From contig NZ_JABBPC010000015.1 in the NCBI RefSeq assembly GCF_012927485.1, forward strand, positions 1 to 59,231: 59,231 bases of DNA. Reading direction: 5' to 3'. A model generated the notes under the pieces. That model worked only from the letters and a program-made list of their open reading frames with translations. It was not told the DNA's origin and made no database searches. Each line of letters begins with the position of its first letter. The first letter of the stretch is position 1. Shown here one piece after another: positions 27,896 to 37,206 of this stretch. The DNA is from Polaromonas sp. Its GTDB lineage: Bacteria > Pseudomonadota > Gammaproteobacteria > Burkholderiales > Burkholderiaceae_C. Position numbers and translations under genes: made by a program.

Positions 27896-29638
27896 ATGCA
27901 AGACGAAACCCCTGTTTTTGACTACATCATCATTGGCGCTGGCACGGCGGGCTGCCTGCTGGCCAATCGCCTGAGTGCTGACGCCTCGAAACGGGTGCTG
28001 ATGATCGAGGCAGGTCGGAAAGACGACTACCACTGGATCCATATTCCGGTCGGCTACCTTTACTGTATTGGCAACCCTCGAACCGATTGGCTCTACAACA
28101 CCGAGCCGGATCCGGGACTCAATGGCCGGTCTCTCCGTTACCCCCGCGGCAAAACGCTCGGCGGTTGCTCCAGCATCAACGGCATGATTTATATGCGCGG
28201 TCAGGCACGGGACTACGACCAGTGGGCGCACCTCACCGGAGACAACGCCTGGCGCTGGGAGAACTCAGTGCCTCATTTCAAACTGCATGAAGACCATTAC
28301 AAAGGGGCCGACTTGATGCACGGCGCACGCGGGGTGGCCCCGGAGTTGATGCGAGACAAGCTGGATCCTTACCAAAACATATTGCGTCACCGCAAAGCGG
28401 GTGGCGAGTGGCGGATCGAAAAGCAACGCCTGCGCTGGGACATTCTGGATGCGTTTTCGGAGGCTGCGCAGCAAGCCGGCATTCCCGCTACTGCAGACTT
28501 CAACCGGGGCAACAACGAAGGCGTAGGGTACTTCGAGGTCAACCAAAAAAACGGCTGGCGCTGGAATACCGCCAAGGCATTTGTGCGGCCAGCCTGCTTT
28601 GGTCGACCGAATTTTGAGCTCTGGACGCATGCTCAAGTGTGCAAGCTGGTGATCCAGCAGCAGCCCGATGGCAGCCAGCGCTGCACCGGCGCTGAAGTCT
28701 GGACTGGCCACGAACGGGTCACCGTGCTCGCCACCCGGGATTCCGGGCATATGGGCGAGGTCCTCCTGTGCGCGGGGAGCATTGGCTCGCCACAGATTCT
28801 GCAGCTCTCCGGCATTGGACCGGCGGCGCTGCTGCAGCAACACGGCATCCCGGTTGTCAAAGACCTACCCGGCGTCGGTGCAAATCTGCAGGACCATCTG
28901 CAAATCCGGTCGGTGTACAAGGTGCAGGCAGTGCAGGGTGACAAACGCTGGGGCTTGTCCCTCAACACCATGGCAAATTCCTGGTGGGGCAAAGCCCGCA
29001 TTGGCCTCGAATACGCCTTTCGCCGGACCGGTCCCATGAGCATGGCGCCGTCGCAACTGGGCGCCTTCACGCGCAGCTCCCCCGATCAGCCCTACCCCAA
29101 TATTGAATACCACGTTCAGCCGCTGTCGCTGGAAGCCTTCGGCGAGCCGCTGCACAGCTTCAATGCGTTTACCGCCAGCGTGTGCAATTTGAACCCGACC
29201 AGCCGCGGCACCGTGCACATCAAGAGCAACCGATTTGAAGACGCGCCAGCCATCGCCCCCCACTATTTGAACACGGCTGAAGACCGCCAGGTGGCGGCCG
29301 ATTCGCTGCGCGTGACACGCAAGATCGTCAGCCAAAAAGCGCTCGTCAGGTATCACCCTGAAGAGTTCAAGCCGGGGGTGCAGTTTCAGACCGATGAAGA
29401 TCTCGCGCGCCTGGCGGGCGACATTGCCACCACCATCTTCCACCCGGTCGGTACCACCAAAATGGGCCGCGAGGACGACCCCACGGCGGTGGTCGACTCG
29501 CACCTCCGGGTACGCGGCATTCGCGGTCTGCGCGTGGTCGATGCCGGCGTGATGCCACTCATCACCAGCGGAAACACCAACTCACCCACGCTCATGATTG
29601 CGGAGAAGGCGGCGCAATGGATACGCGAAGGGGTTTAG
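27896..29638 (+). CDS. GMC-family FAD-dependent oxidoreductase (choline/alcohol dehydrogenase-like)
   Basis: A 580-residue flavoenzyme. The ADP-binding motif [13 protein letters not shown] lies near the N-terminus, the GMC signature 1 region in [19 protein letters not shown], signature 2 in [16 protein letters not shown], and the catalytic His in [10 protein letters not shown] with the C-terminal [15 protein letters not shown]. Members oxidise choline, long-chain or polyethylene-glycol alcohols, or aryl alcohols. No betaine genes are adjacent, so choline is not specially supported. The ATG at 27896 gives the typical N-terminus. Confidence 0.93.
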   Translation: MQDETPVFDYIIIGAGTAGCLLANRLSADASKRVLMIEAGRKDDYHWIHIPVGYLYCIGNPRTDWLYNTEPDPGLNGRSLRYPRGKTLGGCSSINGMIYMRGQARDYDQWAHLTGDNAWRWENSVPHFKLHEDHYKGADLMHGARGVAPELMRDKLDPYQNILRHRKAGGEWRIEKQRLRWDILDAFSEAAQQAGIPATADFNRGNNEGVGYFEVNQKNGWRWNTAKAFVRPACFGRPNFELWTHAQVCKLVIQQQPDGSQRCTGAEVWTGHERVTVLATRDSGHMGEVLLCAGSIGSPQILQLSGIGPAALLQQHGIPVVKDLPGVGANLQDHLQIRSVYKVQAVQGDKRWGLSLNTMANSWWGKARIGLEYAFRRTGPMSMAPSQLGAFTRSSPDQPYPNIEYHVQPLSLEAFGEPLHSFNAFTASVCNLNPTSRGTVHIKSNRFEDAPAIAPHYLNTAEDRQVAADSLRVTRKIVSQKALVRYHPEEFKPGVQFQTDEDLARLAGDIATTIFHPVGTTKMGREDDPTAVVDSHLRVRGIRGLRVVDAGVMPLITSGNTNSPTLMIAEKAAQWIREGV

Positions 29639-30113
29639 CGGCCTGCAACACGTCGCATCGCGGCAGCCGCCTTCGCGCAACACGCCTCTTCCTTGGCGAC
29701 CGATCGCAGAGCCAGGCGAAGCGCCCGAGGAAAGGGAAACCCCTAATGGACGCCCGCAGTACATAAGTTACATTAAAAGTGATGCTGCTTGCAACGCGAG
29801 GAGCCGGGGGCCGAGGAGACACAAAAAGTAAGTTAATAATCCGCAAATGAACATTCCACGAGATGTTTGTTCGACGAAAGCGCTGGTGACCCCAGCGCTT
29901 TTTTTATACTTTTTTTCTTTGAGAAGTCTCGATTCATCGAGCTGTAGCGCCTGCAGGACACGCGCCCGACCGTGAGGCTGTAAGGCTTGAAAAACTAAGC
30001 CATAGCACTCGCAAATCAGGGTTAACCCCGAATCAGTCAAGCAGGCCTGCTAAAATTCCGCACCTTTGTCGTGCGCTGCTGCGCCGTCGTTCTCACCCGG
30101 AGCCAGCCCCTTC
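29639..30113. other. intergenic region with repeat-like sequence and isolated terminator
   Basis: 475 bases without a supportable gene. The part at about 29640-29765 (minus-strand text GGGTTTCCCTTTCCTCGGGC) has the look of a dispersed intergenic repeat known to me from Comamonadaceae genomes, but it occurs once here, so this is memory and not evidence. A strong plus-strand terminator sits at 29879-29905. The 200 bases before the CoA-transferase must hold its promoter (TAAAAT at about 30051 is a possible -10). A 90-codon minus-strand frame (29768-30040) is unconvincing. Confidence 0.4.
29879..29905 (+). terminator. intrinsic terminator 240 bases after the GMC gene
   Basis: AGCGCTGG (29879-29886), a 5-base loop, CCAGCGCT (29892-29899) and seven T residues. 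The 8-bp perfect stem with U-tract functions on the plus strand. It ends either a long GMC 3' untranslated region or a separate short RNA. Confidence 0.85.
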
Positions 30114-31664
30114 ATGTCTATTGCCGATCGCGTGCGCAATCCCGCCTTGAAAAATAAAATCATGTCGGCCGAAGCCGCCGCCGAGCTGATTCCCGCGGGC
30201 GCCAATGTCGGAATGAGCGGCTTCACCGGCGCGGGCTACCCCAAGACGGTTCCTCAGGCGCTGGCACGGCGCATCGAGCGTCTGCACGCCGCGGGCGAGG
30301 AGTTCCGAATTGGCCTCTGGACCGGTGCGTCCACCGCGCCCGAGCTCGACGGCGCGCTGGCCAAAGTGCACGGCATCGAGATGCGTCTGCCCTACCAGTC
30401 GGACCCCACGGTGCGCAAGCAGATCAATGAGGGGCAGATGCAATACACCGACATCCATCTCTCGCATGTGGCGCAGTTTGTCTGGTTCGGTTTTCTGGGC
30501 CATCTGGATGTGGCCGTAGTCGAAGTCGCGGGCATCCTGCCGGACGGGCGGCTGATTCCCTCTTCCTCGGTCGGCAACAACAAAACCTGGCTGGACCAGG
30601 CCGACAAGATCATTCTGGAAGTCAACAGCATGCAAAACCCCGGTCTGGAGGGCATGCACGATGTTTATTACGGAACGCAGCTGCCGCCCCACCGCCTACC
30701 GATTCCGCTGGTACACCCGGGCGACCGCATCGGCGAAGCCTACCTGAGATGCGACCCGGACAAAGTGATTGCCATCGTGCAAACGAATCAGCCAGACCGC
30801 AACTCCGCCTTCAGTCCGCCGGACGAGATTTCGCAACGCATCGCCGGCCACATCATCGAGTTCCTGCAGCTTGAGGTGAAGCGGGGCCGTCTGCCCGCCG
30901 ATTTACTGCCCCTGCAATCGGGCGTGGGCAACATCGCCAACGCGGTGCTAGCCGGTCTCAACGAAGGTCCGTTCCAGAACCTCACCGCCTACACCGAAGT
31001 ATTGCAAGACGGCATGCTGGACATGCTGCGTTCCGGCAAGCTGACCATGGCGTCCGCCACCGCGCTTTCGTTCAGCCCGAAGGCGCTGGCCGATTTCAAT
31101 GAACACATCGACTTCTACCGGGATCGCATCGTGCTGCGTCCGCAGGAGATCAGCAATCACCCCGAAGTGATTCGCCGCCTCGGCGTGATCGCGATGAACG
31201 CGATGATCGAAGCCGATCTCTACGGCAACGTGAACTCCACGCACGTGATGGGGTCGAGCATCATGAATGGCATTGGCGGCTCTGGCGACTTCGCCCGTAA
31301 CGGCTACCTGTCGATCTTCATGACGCCTTCGATTGCCAAGGATGGCGCCATCTCGTGCATCGTGCCGATGGCGTCGCACGTCGACCATACCGAGCACGAC
31401 GTGGAAGTGATCGTGACAGAGCAAGGTCTGGCCGACCTGCGCGGCCTCTCGCCTACCCAGCGCGCGCGGCTCATCATCGAAAAATGCGCCCACCCCGATT
31501 ACCGCCCGGCACTACTCGACTATTTTGAACGCGCTCAGCACGGTGCCCCCGGCAAGCACACGCCGCATCTGCTGGACGAGGCGCTGTCCTGGCACGCGCG
31601 TTACGTCGAAACCGGACACATGCTGCTGGATGCCGGCCGGGACAAACAATTGCGCTGCGCTTAA
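30114..31664 (+). CDS. acetyl-CoA hydrolase/transferase family, succinyl-CoA:acetate CoA-transferase-like
   Basis: A 516-residue class I CoA-transferase. The glutamate that forms the enzyme-CoA thioester is Glu295 in YTEVLQDG (Glu294 in the Acetobacter AarC enzyme). The glycine loops GNIANAVLAGL and MNGIGGSGDFARN, and the C-terminal VTEQGLADLRGLSP, are all present. The expected reaction is transfer of CoA between succinyl-CoA and acetate or propionate, for acetate assimilation or propionate metabolism. The frame opens at 30066, but the ATG at 30114 (MSIADRVRN) is the family start. Confidence 0.94.
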   Translation: MSIADRVRNPALKNKIMSAEAAAELIPAGANVGMSGFTGAGYPKTVPQALARRIERLHAAGEEFRIGLWTGASTAPELDGALAKVHGIEMRLPYQSDPTVRKQINEGQMQYTDIHLSHVAQFVWFGFLGHLDVAVVEVAGILPDGRLIPSSSVGNNKTWLDQADKIILEVNSMQNPGLEGMHDVYYGTQLPPHRLPIPLVHPGDRIGEAYLRCDPDKVIAIVQTNQPDRNSAFSPPDEISQRIAGHIIEFLQLEVKRGRLPADLLPLQSGVGNIANAVLAGLNEGPFQNLTAYTEVLQDGMLDMLRSGKLTMASATALSFSPKALADFNEHIDFYRDRIVLRPQEISNHPEVIRRLGVIAMNAMIEADLYGNVNSTHVMGSSIMNGIGGSGDFARNGYLSIFMTPSIAKDGAISCIVPMASHVDHTEHDVEVIVTEQGLADLRGLSPTQRARLIIEKCAHPDYRPALLDYFERAQHGAPGKHTPHLLDEALSWHARYVETGHMLLDAGRDKQLRCA

Positions 31665-31877
31665 CGCTCCGATTTCAGCCGCCTGGAGCCTGCGCCTATA
31701 AGCATCGGCTTCAAGCTGCTTTGAATAAAAATTGACGCTTTGATCGTCGGCGCTCACCTCGCCTGAGATCGGGTCGTCGCCATTCGACCATCACACGATG
31801 ACCCGCGACCGTTGGTTTGGCTAGGGAGGTTCCCTGCGTGTGTTGCAATAGGGATCTTTTTAGCTGTACAACATCCT

Positions 31878-32342
31878 ATGAAATCTTCCTCCAGAATTTT
31901 GGGAATGGCGGCCGCTTCGATCGCCTTGATCTTGCTCTCCGCCTGCGCGGCCAGCGGGCCCAATAGCGCCTCCGCCCGACCCGTTCTTTACCCCAACGCG
32001 ACGCTCAATCGGGTGGGCGAGGCACAGGGTCAATTGGAAGCCAATGCCTGTATGTCGCGCGCCGTCGCTGCGGGCCTGGCGCCGACACAAAACAACAATG
32101 AAATCGGTCGCCGCGCCGGAGAGGGCGCCGCCACCGCAGGCGTGGCCTCGGCCGTCGGTGCCCTCATCACAGGTCGGGGTGGAGAAGGGGTACTTCGCGC
32201 CGGCACTGCAGGGGCCGCTATCGGTGGCTCGGCCGGCGCGGTGTCAGGGGCGTTTCACAACGACAGGCCCAACGGCACCTACCGTAATTTTGTCCACCGT
32301 TGTCTCAGCGAAAAAGGATTCGAAGTGATTGGCTGGAACTAA
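31878..32342 (+). CDS. glycine-zipper lipoprotein of unknown function
   Basis: A 154-residue envelope lipoprotein with a lipobox LLSAC (Cys23). A central glycine/alanine-rich stretch (about 77-125, GEGAATAGVASAVGALITG and AAIGGSAGAVSGAF) forms a paired glycine zipper that can insert into membranes. The C-terminal part has a Cys in VHRCLSEKGF that may pair with Cys58 in EANACMSRAV. Function unknown. No ribosome-binding site precedes the ATG; TTGCAA (31843) and TACAAC (31867) 18 bases apart would start transcription at about the ATG, so the mRNA may be leaderless. Confidence 0.8.
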   Translation: MKSSSRILGMAAASIALILLSACAASGPNSASARPVLYPNATLNRVGEAQGQLEANACMSRAVAAGLAPTQNNNEIGRRAGEGAATAGVASAVGALITGRGGEGVLRAGTAGAAIGGSAGAVSGAFHNDRPNGTYRNFVHRCLSEKGFEVIGWN

Positions 32343-32346
32343 GGCC

Positions 32347-32925
32347 ATGCCGCAGCTTCTTTCTGTTCAAGTCGGCAGCGCCCGACGCGTGAACATCAAC
32401 GGGCGCAACATCCTCACCGGCTTTAATAAGCAGGAAACGTCAGGTCAAGTGCCGGTGATGCCGCTCGGACTGCTCGGTGATGAACAAGCGGATCTGTCCG
32501 TGCACGGCGGTCTGGAAAAAGCCGTGTACGCCTACCCTTCGGAACATTACGCGTATTGGCAAGAGAGGCGGCAGCAAGCGGGCCTGGGTCAGCTTGAGGC
32601 CTGTTTACCGCAGGGCGGGCTGGGCGAAAATCTCACCCTCCTCGGCTTGCTTGAATCCGAGGTGTGGGCCGGGGATGTCCTGAAATTTCCAGATTGCGAA
32701 CTCAGGGTAACGCTGCCGCGTGAGCCGTGCTACAAACTCAACGCAGGAATGGGTTTTGCGCGCGCCTCGCGGTTCATGGCGGAAAGCGGTTTTTGCGGGT
32801 TTTACCTGTCAGTCTCGAGCCCGGGGACATTGTGCGCGGGTGACGCGTTTGAGGTCATCGCCGGTCGGCGCAGTGTCAGCATTTCTGAACTATTCGCCGC
32901 AAAAATGAGCAAGCATTTGCGCTGA
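32347..32925 (+). CDS. MOSC-domain protein (YiiM-like)
   Basis: A 192-residue protein with the MOSC fold of molybdenum cofactor sulfurases and YiiM. Visible are LGDEQADLSVHGGLEKAVYAYP, GENLTLLGLLES and the conserved Cys in REPCYKLNAG. YiiM and YcbX reduce N-hydroxylated compounds using molybdenum cofactor, so a similar detoxifying role is possible. It begins 4 bases after the lipoprotein stop with AAGG upstream of the ATG at 32347. Converges on the threonine dehydratase gene. Confidence 0.9.
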   Translation: MPQLLSVQVGSARRVNINGRNILTGFNKQETSGQVPVMPLGLLGDEQADLSVHGGLEKAVYAYPSEHYAYWQERRQQAGLGQLEACLPQGGLGENLTLLGLLESEVWAGDVLKFPDCELRVTLPREPCYKLNAGMGFARASRFMAESGFCGFYLSVSSPGTLCAGDAFEVIAGRRSVSISELFAAKMSKHLR

Positions 32926-32968
32926 ACCCAGCGTGCAAGCGCTCAGTTCACAGCGGCCAGCTCAGCGC

Positions 32969-34171
32969 TTAGTGCTGCTCGGACACCTCAAACCCTGATG
33001 CCTCCAGCGTTGCCAGCACCTGCTCAATATGGCTGCGGCCGCGCGTCTGAATCACCAGTTCAATCTCTACATTCTGGGCCGACAGCATGGTGAAGGCGCG
33101 CTGGTGATGCACCTCGTCGATGTTGGCGCCTGCATTGGCCACAGTGGCGGTAATTCTGGCCAGCGACCCGGGCACATCCCGCGCGCTGACCTTGATCCGG
33201 GCCAGTCGGCCGGCGCGCACCATACCGCGCTCAATGATGGCCGCTAGCAGCAACGGGTCAATATTGCCGCCGCACAGCACCAGACCGATTTTTTTTCCGG
33301 TAAAGCGTGCCGGATATTTGAGCAGCGCCGCCAGCCCGGCAGCGCCAGCGCCCTCCACCAATGTTTTTTCAATTTCGAGCAACATCACGATGGCCTGCTC
33401 AATATCTCCTTCGTCTACCAGCACCAAATCATCCACCAGCTTGGCAATGATGGCTTGCGGGATTCGGCCCGGCGTACCGACCGCGATGCCATCGGCAATG
33501 GTGCTGCTCCCTTGCGGATAGTGCGTTCCCTTGATGGCGTTGACCATGCCCGGAAAGCGCGAAGTCTGCACGCCTATGACTTCGATACCCGGATTGAGGG
33601 CTTTGGCTGCGGTTGCCACCCCGGCAATCAGGCCGCCGCCGCCCACGGCAATCACCAACGTGTCCAGGTCTGGAACGGCCCGCAGCATCTCCAGCCCCAC
33701 CGTGCCCTGACCGGCCACAATGGCTTCGTCATCATAGGGATGCACAAAAACCAAGCCTTCGCGTTCGGCCAGAATCAACGCGTGCGTATGCGATTCATCC
33801 AGCGTGTCGCCGTGCAGTACGACTTCTGCACCGAAGCCGCGAGTGCGCTCAATCTTTACGCCCGGGGTGAAGCGCGGCATCACAATGACGGCGCGCACGC
33901 CCAGGCGTTGCGCGTGGTAGGCGACGCCTTGGGCATGGTTGCCTGCGCTCATGGCAATCACGCCGCGGCGCCGTTCGTCGCTCGAAAGTTGCGCAAGTTT
34001 GTTACACGCACCGCGCTCCTTGAACGAAGCTGTGTACTGCAGGTTTTCAAACTTCAGATAAATTTTCGCGCCCGTCAACTGGGACAGCGTTTTGGACTCC
34101 ACGCAGGGCGTATTTAACAGCTGGCCGTCCAGACGCTGCGCGGCTTGTTCAATATCGTTCAGACTGAGCAT
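32969..34171 (-). CDS. ilvA: threonine ammonia-lyase (dehydratase) with C-terminal ACT domain
   Basis: PLP enzyme of 400 residues that deaminates threonine to 2-oxobutanoate. PLP binds Lys51 in TASFKERGACNKL, the phosphate loop is VGGGGLIAG, and the C-terminal 75 residues form one ACT-like regulatory domain (SLARITATVANAGANIDEVHHQRAF). The short single-ACT form resembles TdcB-type and catabolic enzymes as much as the 510-residue biosynthetic IlvA, so the symbol is provisional. The ATG at 34171 with AGGG 6 bases upstream is preferred over a TTG four codons earlier. Confidence 0.9.
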   Translation of the reverse strand: MLSLNDIEQAAQRLDGQLLNTPCVESKTLSQLTGAKIYLKFENLQYTASFKERGACNKLAQLSSDERRRGVIAMSAGNHAQGVAYHAQRLGVRAVIVMPRFTPGVKIERTRGFGAEVVLHGDTLDESHTHALILAEREGLVFVHPYDDEAIVAGQGTVGLEMLRAVPDLDTLVIAVGGGGLIAGVATAAKALNPGIEVIGVQTSRFPGMVNAIKGTHYPQGSSTIADGIAVGTPGRIPQAIIAKLVDDLVLVDEGDIEQAIVMLLEIEKTLVEGAGAAGLAALLKYPARFTGKKIGLVLCGGNIDPLLLAAIIERGMVRAGRLARIKVSARDVPGSLARITATVANAGANIDEVHHQRAFTMLSAQNVEIELVIQTRGRSHIEQVLATLEASGFEVSEQH

Positions 34172-34490
34172 GAAATCCCTCAATGGTATCGGTGATATCG
34201 GGACGCTGATGGCCGGGTTCGCCGCGCCGTCACCCGCGATTGTGAGGCGTTTATGCGGCGCCTTTCACACGGCCGCTTTCAATTAGCGACTTCCATGATG
34301 CTTCAAGCTGCGTGATGCTGCAGTTTTAGGCATCCGCGGTGTGAAGTCACAGGGCAGTGGCACCATTCAATGGGTAGCGCGACCGCACCAGCCGGTTGTC
34401 GCTCTGCGGTAGATCTCTAGTTTGATTTTTATGAAGAAGGCTGGCCGGTTTTTTTGTGGCCAGTGACCCCTGCAAACGGCTCCACGCTGG
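34172..34490. other. intergenic region, no gene found
   Basis: About 320 bases. The only structure is CTGGCC...GGCCAG around 34441-34463 with a T-run in its loop, which is not a standard terminator. No coding frame with support on either strand. Promoter of the threonine dehydratase gene expected near the left end. Confidence 0.4.
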
Positions 34491-35324
34491 CTAAACACAG
34501 GCCAGATTAGCTGCATTTTTCTTGCGTACTTCTTCACTTACTTTGAGCTGCGCCTGCCGCACAATGCGCCCGCCTTCTATCCACAGCAGCTGTCCGGGTT
34601 GGAGCTGCTGCCAGTTCTCGTTGAGCGTTAGGGGTTGGGTCGCCACGACGCACAGGTGGTCTTCGAGGTCATTGGTCTGCGCAAAGTCCATGCTTAAGTC
34701 GGCGTCTATGAGGCGCGCCTTTGAAAACGGCCACTCCCTTTCCAGGTAGTACAGGCGCGTCGAACAGTGTGCAAACAAAGCCTGGCCGTTAGACAGCAAG
34801 TAATTGAATACGCCGAATTCCGCCGTCTGTTCGCTGATGTCGCACAGGCTATCGAACACGGTTTGCAGCGAGCAGGGTTCGCGCGGGCTAATCGCTTTGA
34901 GTTGCTCCAGCAAGGCGCAGAAAGCGCGTTCACTATCGGTGTTGCCCACGGGCTGGTAATGCTCACCGAAGACCGGGTGGTAATCGAGCAGGTCGCCGTT
35001 GTGCGCGAACAGCCAGTGGCGGCCCCAAAGTTCGCGGGTGAAGGGGTGGCTATTTTCAAGTCGCAGCCCGTCGCCTTGTGTGGCCTTGCGAATGTGCGAC
35101 ACCACGTTGCACGACTTGATGGGGTAGCGCTTGATGAGCTCCGCCACCGGCGAACTGGCAGCGGCCTGGTTATCCATAAATAGACGGCACGCCTTGTCTT
35201 CAAAAAAGCCGATGCCGAAACCGTCCCCATGGTTGTCGGTCAGGCCGCCACGAGCGGCAAAACCGGTGAACGAAAAACGCAGGTCTGCCGGCTTGGCGGC
35301 GTTCATTCCAAGGAGTTGGCACAT
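34491..35324 (-). CDS. class II glutamine amidotransferase (YafJ-like)
   Basis: A 277-residue N-terminal-nucleophile (Ntn) amidotransferase. After removal of Met1, Cys2 is the nucleophile (MCQLLGMN). The glutamine-binding residues lie in HIRKATQGDG and LFAHNGDL, and DSERAFCALLEQL follows. E. coli YafJ and yeast Dug3 belong to this family; Dug3 acts in glutathione degradation. The cytoplasmic protein's true acceptor is unknown. It begins only 5 bases before the aapP stop on the same strand, so it may be the last gene of the aap operon. Confidence 0.9.
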   Translation of the reverse strand: MCQLLGMNAAKPADLRFSFTGFAARGGLTDNHGDGFGIGFFEDKACRLFMDNQAAASSPVAELIKRYPIKSCNVVSHIRKATQGDGLRLENSHPFTRELWGRHWLFAHNGDLLDYHPVFGEHYQPVGNTDSERAFCALLEQLKAISPREPCSLQTVFDSLCDISEQTAEFGVFNYLLSNGQALFAHCSTRLYYLEREWPFSKARLIDADLSMDFAQTNDLEDHLCVVATQPLTLNENWQQLQPGQLLWIEGGRIVRQAQLKVSEEVRKKNAANLACV

Positions 35325-35329
35325 AAACT

Positions 35330-36073
35330 CTAATGTCCCAAAATTTTCGAGAGAAAATCCTGCGCCCGATCCGTCTGAGGATTGCGGAAGAAGGCATCAG
35401 GCGCGTTTTGCTCCACGATCTGACCCTGATCCATGAAGATCACCCGGTCAGCCGCGGCTTTGGCGAATCCCATCTCGTGCGTCACGCACAACATGGTCAT
35501 GCCCTGGTCGGCCAGCGAGATCATGACGTCAAGCACTTCCTTGATCATTTCGGGGTCGAGTGCGGAGGTGGGCTCGTCAAACAGCATGATTTTTGGCGTG
35601 AGGCACAGTGCGCGGGCGATGGCCACACGCTGCTGCTGTCCGCCTGAGAGCTGCAATGGATATTTCTGCGCCTGCTCCGCAATGCGCACACGTTCTAACT
35701 GGAGCATGGCGCGCTCGGTGGCCTCCTTCTTGGTCAGGCCACCCACCCAGGTGGGTGAGAGCGTCAGGTTTTCCAGCACGGTGAGGTGCGGAAACAAGTT
35801 GAACTGCTGAAATACCATACCGACCTGACGGCGCACGGCGTCGATGGCCTTCACGTCGTCGCCGAGCACCGAGCCTGCGACTGTGAGCGTGCCTTCCTGG
35901 TAATCCTCAAGCGCATTGATGCAGCGGATCAGCGTGGACTTTCCTGAGCCGGACGGTCCGCAAATGACGAGACGTTCGCCCTGGCGCACCTCCAGATTAA
36001 TGTCGCGCAAGACGTGGAAGTTGTTGCCGTACCACTTGTTAACTTTGTCGAAGTGGATGATGGATTCACTCAT
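35330..36073 (-). CDS. aapP: general L-amino-acid ABC transporter ATP-binding protein AapP
   Basis: A 247-residue ATPase of the polar amino-acid uptake family. Walker A is GPSGSGKS, the Q-loop [13 protein letters not shown], the signature [15 protein letters not shown], Walker [16 protein letters not shown] and the switch His is in VTHEMGFA. Energises the permease pair AapQ-AapM downstream of the binding protein AapJ. Gene order on the minus strand is aapJ-Q-M-P. Confidence 0.94.
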   Translation of the reverse strand: MSESIIHFDKVNKWYGNNFHVLRDINLEVRQGERLVICGPSGSGKSTLIRCINALEDYQEGTLTVAGSVLGDDVKAIDAVRRQVGMVFQQFNLFPHLTVLENLTLSPTWVGGLTKKEATERAMLQLERVRIAEQAQKYPLQLSGGQQQRVAIARALCLTPKIMLFDEPTSALDPEMIKEVLDVMISLADQGMTMLCVTHEMGFAKAAADRVIFMDQGQIVEQNAPDAFFRNPQTDRAQDFLSKILGH

Positions 36074-36099
36074 GATCGTCTTTCTTGCGTTCTTTTTTT

Positions 36100-37203
36100 T
36101 TAGCGGGCCTGGCCGACCGCAAGCCGCCGCTCGATCCAGAGGCTGTAGCGCGACATGGCAAAGCAGCAGGTAAAGTAAATTGCCGCGATGAAAATGTAGG
36201 CCTCGATCTTGAACGGCCGCCAGTTCGGGTCGGAGCCCACTGCCAGGGACAAGGCGCCCGTAAGCTCATACAACGACACAATGGTGACGAGCGACGTATC
36301 TTTGAATACAGAAATAAAGTTGTTCATGATGCTGGGCACCACCATACCCAAGGCCTGCGGCAGCACGATCTTGATTTGCGTCTGCCAGTAGCCCAAACCC
36401 AGACTGGCCGCCGCCTCCGTCTGGCTCTTGGGCAGGGCCTGCAGGCCACCCCGAATAATTTCTGCCATGTAAGCTGCCGCAAAGAGCGTGATGCCGACAA
36501 TCACACGCACCAATACGTCGGGAGACTTGCCGATGGGCATGAACAACGGAAACATGAAGCTGGCCATGAATAGCACCGAAATCAGCGGCACCCCGCGAAT
36601 CAATTCCACATAAATAACGCAAACCGTCTTGATGGCGGGCATGTCGGAGCGCCGCCCGAGCGCCACCACGACCGAGATCGGGAAGGCCAGCGTCATTGAG
36701 ATCACCGTCAGCATCACGGTTAGCGGCAGGCCTCCCCACTGGTCAGTCGGCACCTTGCTCAAGCCGAGCACACCACCGCCCATCAACATAAAGAATGCCG
36801 TGAGAATTACGAGCCAAAGCAAGGCAAGCCAAGGCTTCCAAAACCAGCGGCTGCAGCTCGCCACGACCAGACCCAGCAGCAGAAAGGTGGCCAGTTCAGG
36901 ACGCCAGTGTTCGGTTTGCGGGTAGCGACCAAGAAGAATAAATCGACCCTTCTCATGAATGACGCCCCAGCAGGCGCCAGTTCCCCGCGCGGCCTGGCAG
37001 GCATTCGCATCGGCGGCCGTCACCGCATTGAGAACTGCCCACTGGATGGCCGAGGAAGCCGCCCAGAACAGCGCGACCAGCACGATCACGGACACCAAGG
37101 CACTGGGCACGCTTGAGAACAGATTCCTGCGGAGCCACAGCCCCCAGCCTTCCAGTTTGACGGGCGCGGGGCGGGGCGCGATTGCAACAAAAGGGGCATT
37201 CAT
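36100..37203 (-). CDS. aapM: general L-amino-acid ABC transporter permease AapM
   Basis: A 367-residue inner-membrane permease. The C-terminal half has the EAA loop ([30 protein letters not shown] region). The long N-terminal part, with helices and a periplasmic loop containing the Cys pair in [13 protein letters not shown], is typical of AapM. Partner of AapQ. Lies 3 bases after the aapQ stop. Confidence 0.93.
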   Translation of the reverse strand: MNAPFVAIAPRPAPVKLEGWGLWLRRNLFSSVPSALVSVIVLVALFWAASSAIQWAVLNAVTAADANACQAARGTGACWGVIHEKGRFILLGRYPQTEHWRPELATFLLLGLVVASCSRWFWKPWLALLWLVILTAFFMLMGGGVLGLSKVPTDQWGGLPLTVMLTVISMTLAFPISVVVALGRRSDMPAIKTVCVIYVELIRGVPLISVLFMASFMFPLFMPIGKSPDVLVRVIVGITLFAAAYMAEIIRGGLQALPKSQTEAAASLGLGYWQTQIKIVLPQALGMVVPSIMNNFISVFKDTSLVTIVSLYELTGALSLAVGSDPNWRPFKIEAYIFIAAIYFTCCFAMSRYSLWIERRLAVGQAR

Positions 37204-37206
37204 GGC

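Noticed and set aside
29768..30040. 90-codon minus-strand frame
   Set aside because: No ribosome-binding site, no recognisable domain, and it spans the strong plus-strand terminator.
34441..34463. Terminator near 34450
   Set aside because: The T-run lies in the loop between CTGGCC and GGCCAG, not after the stem.
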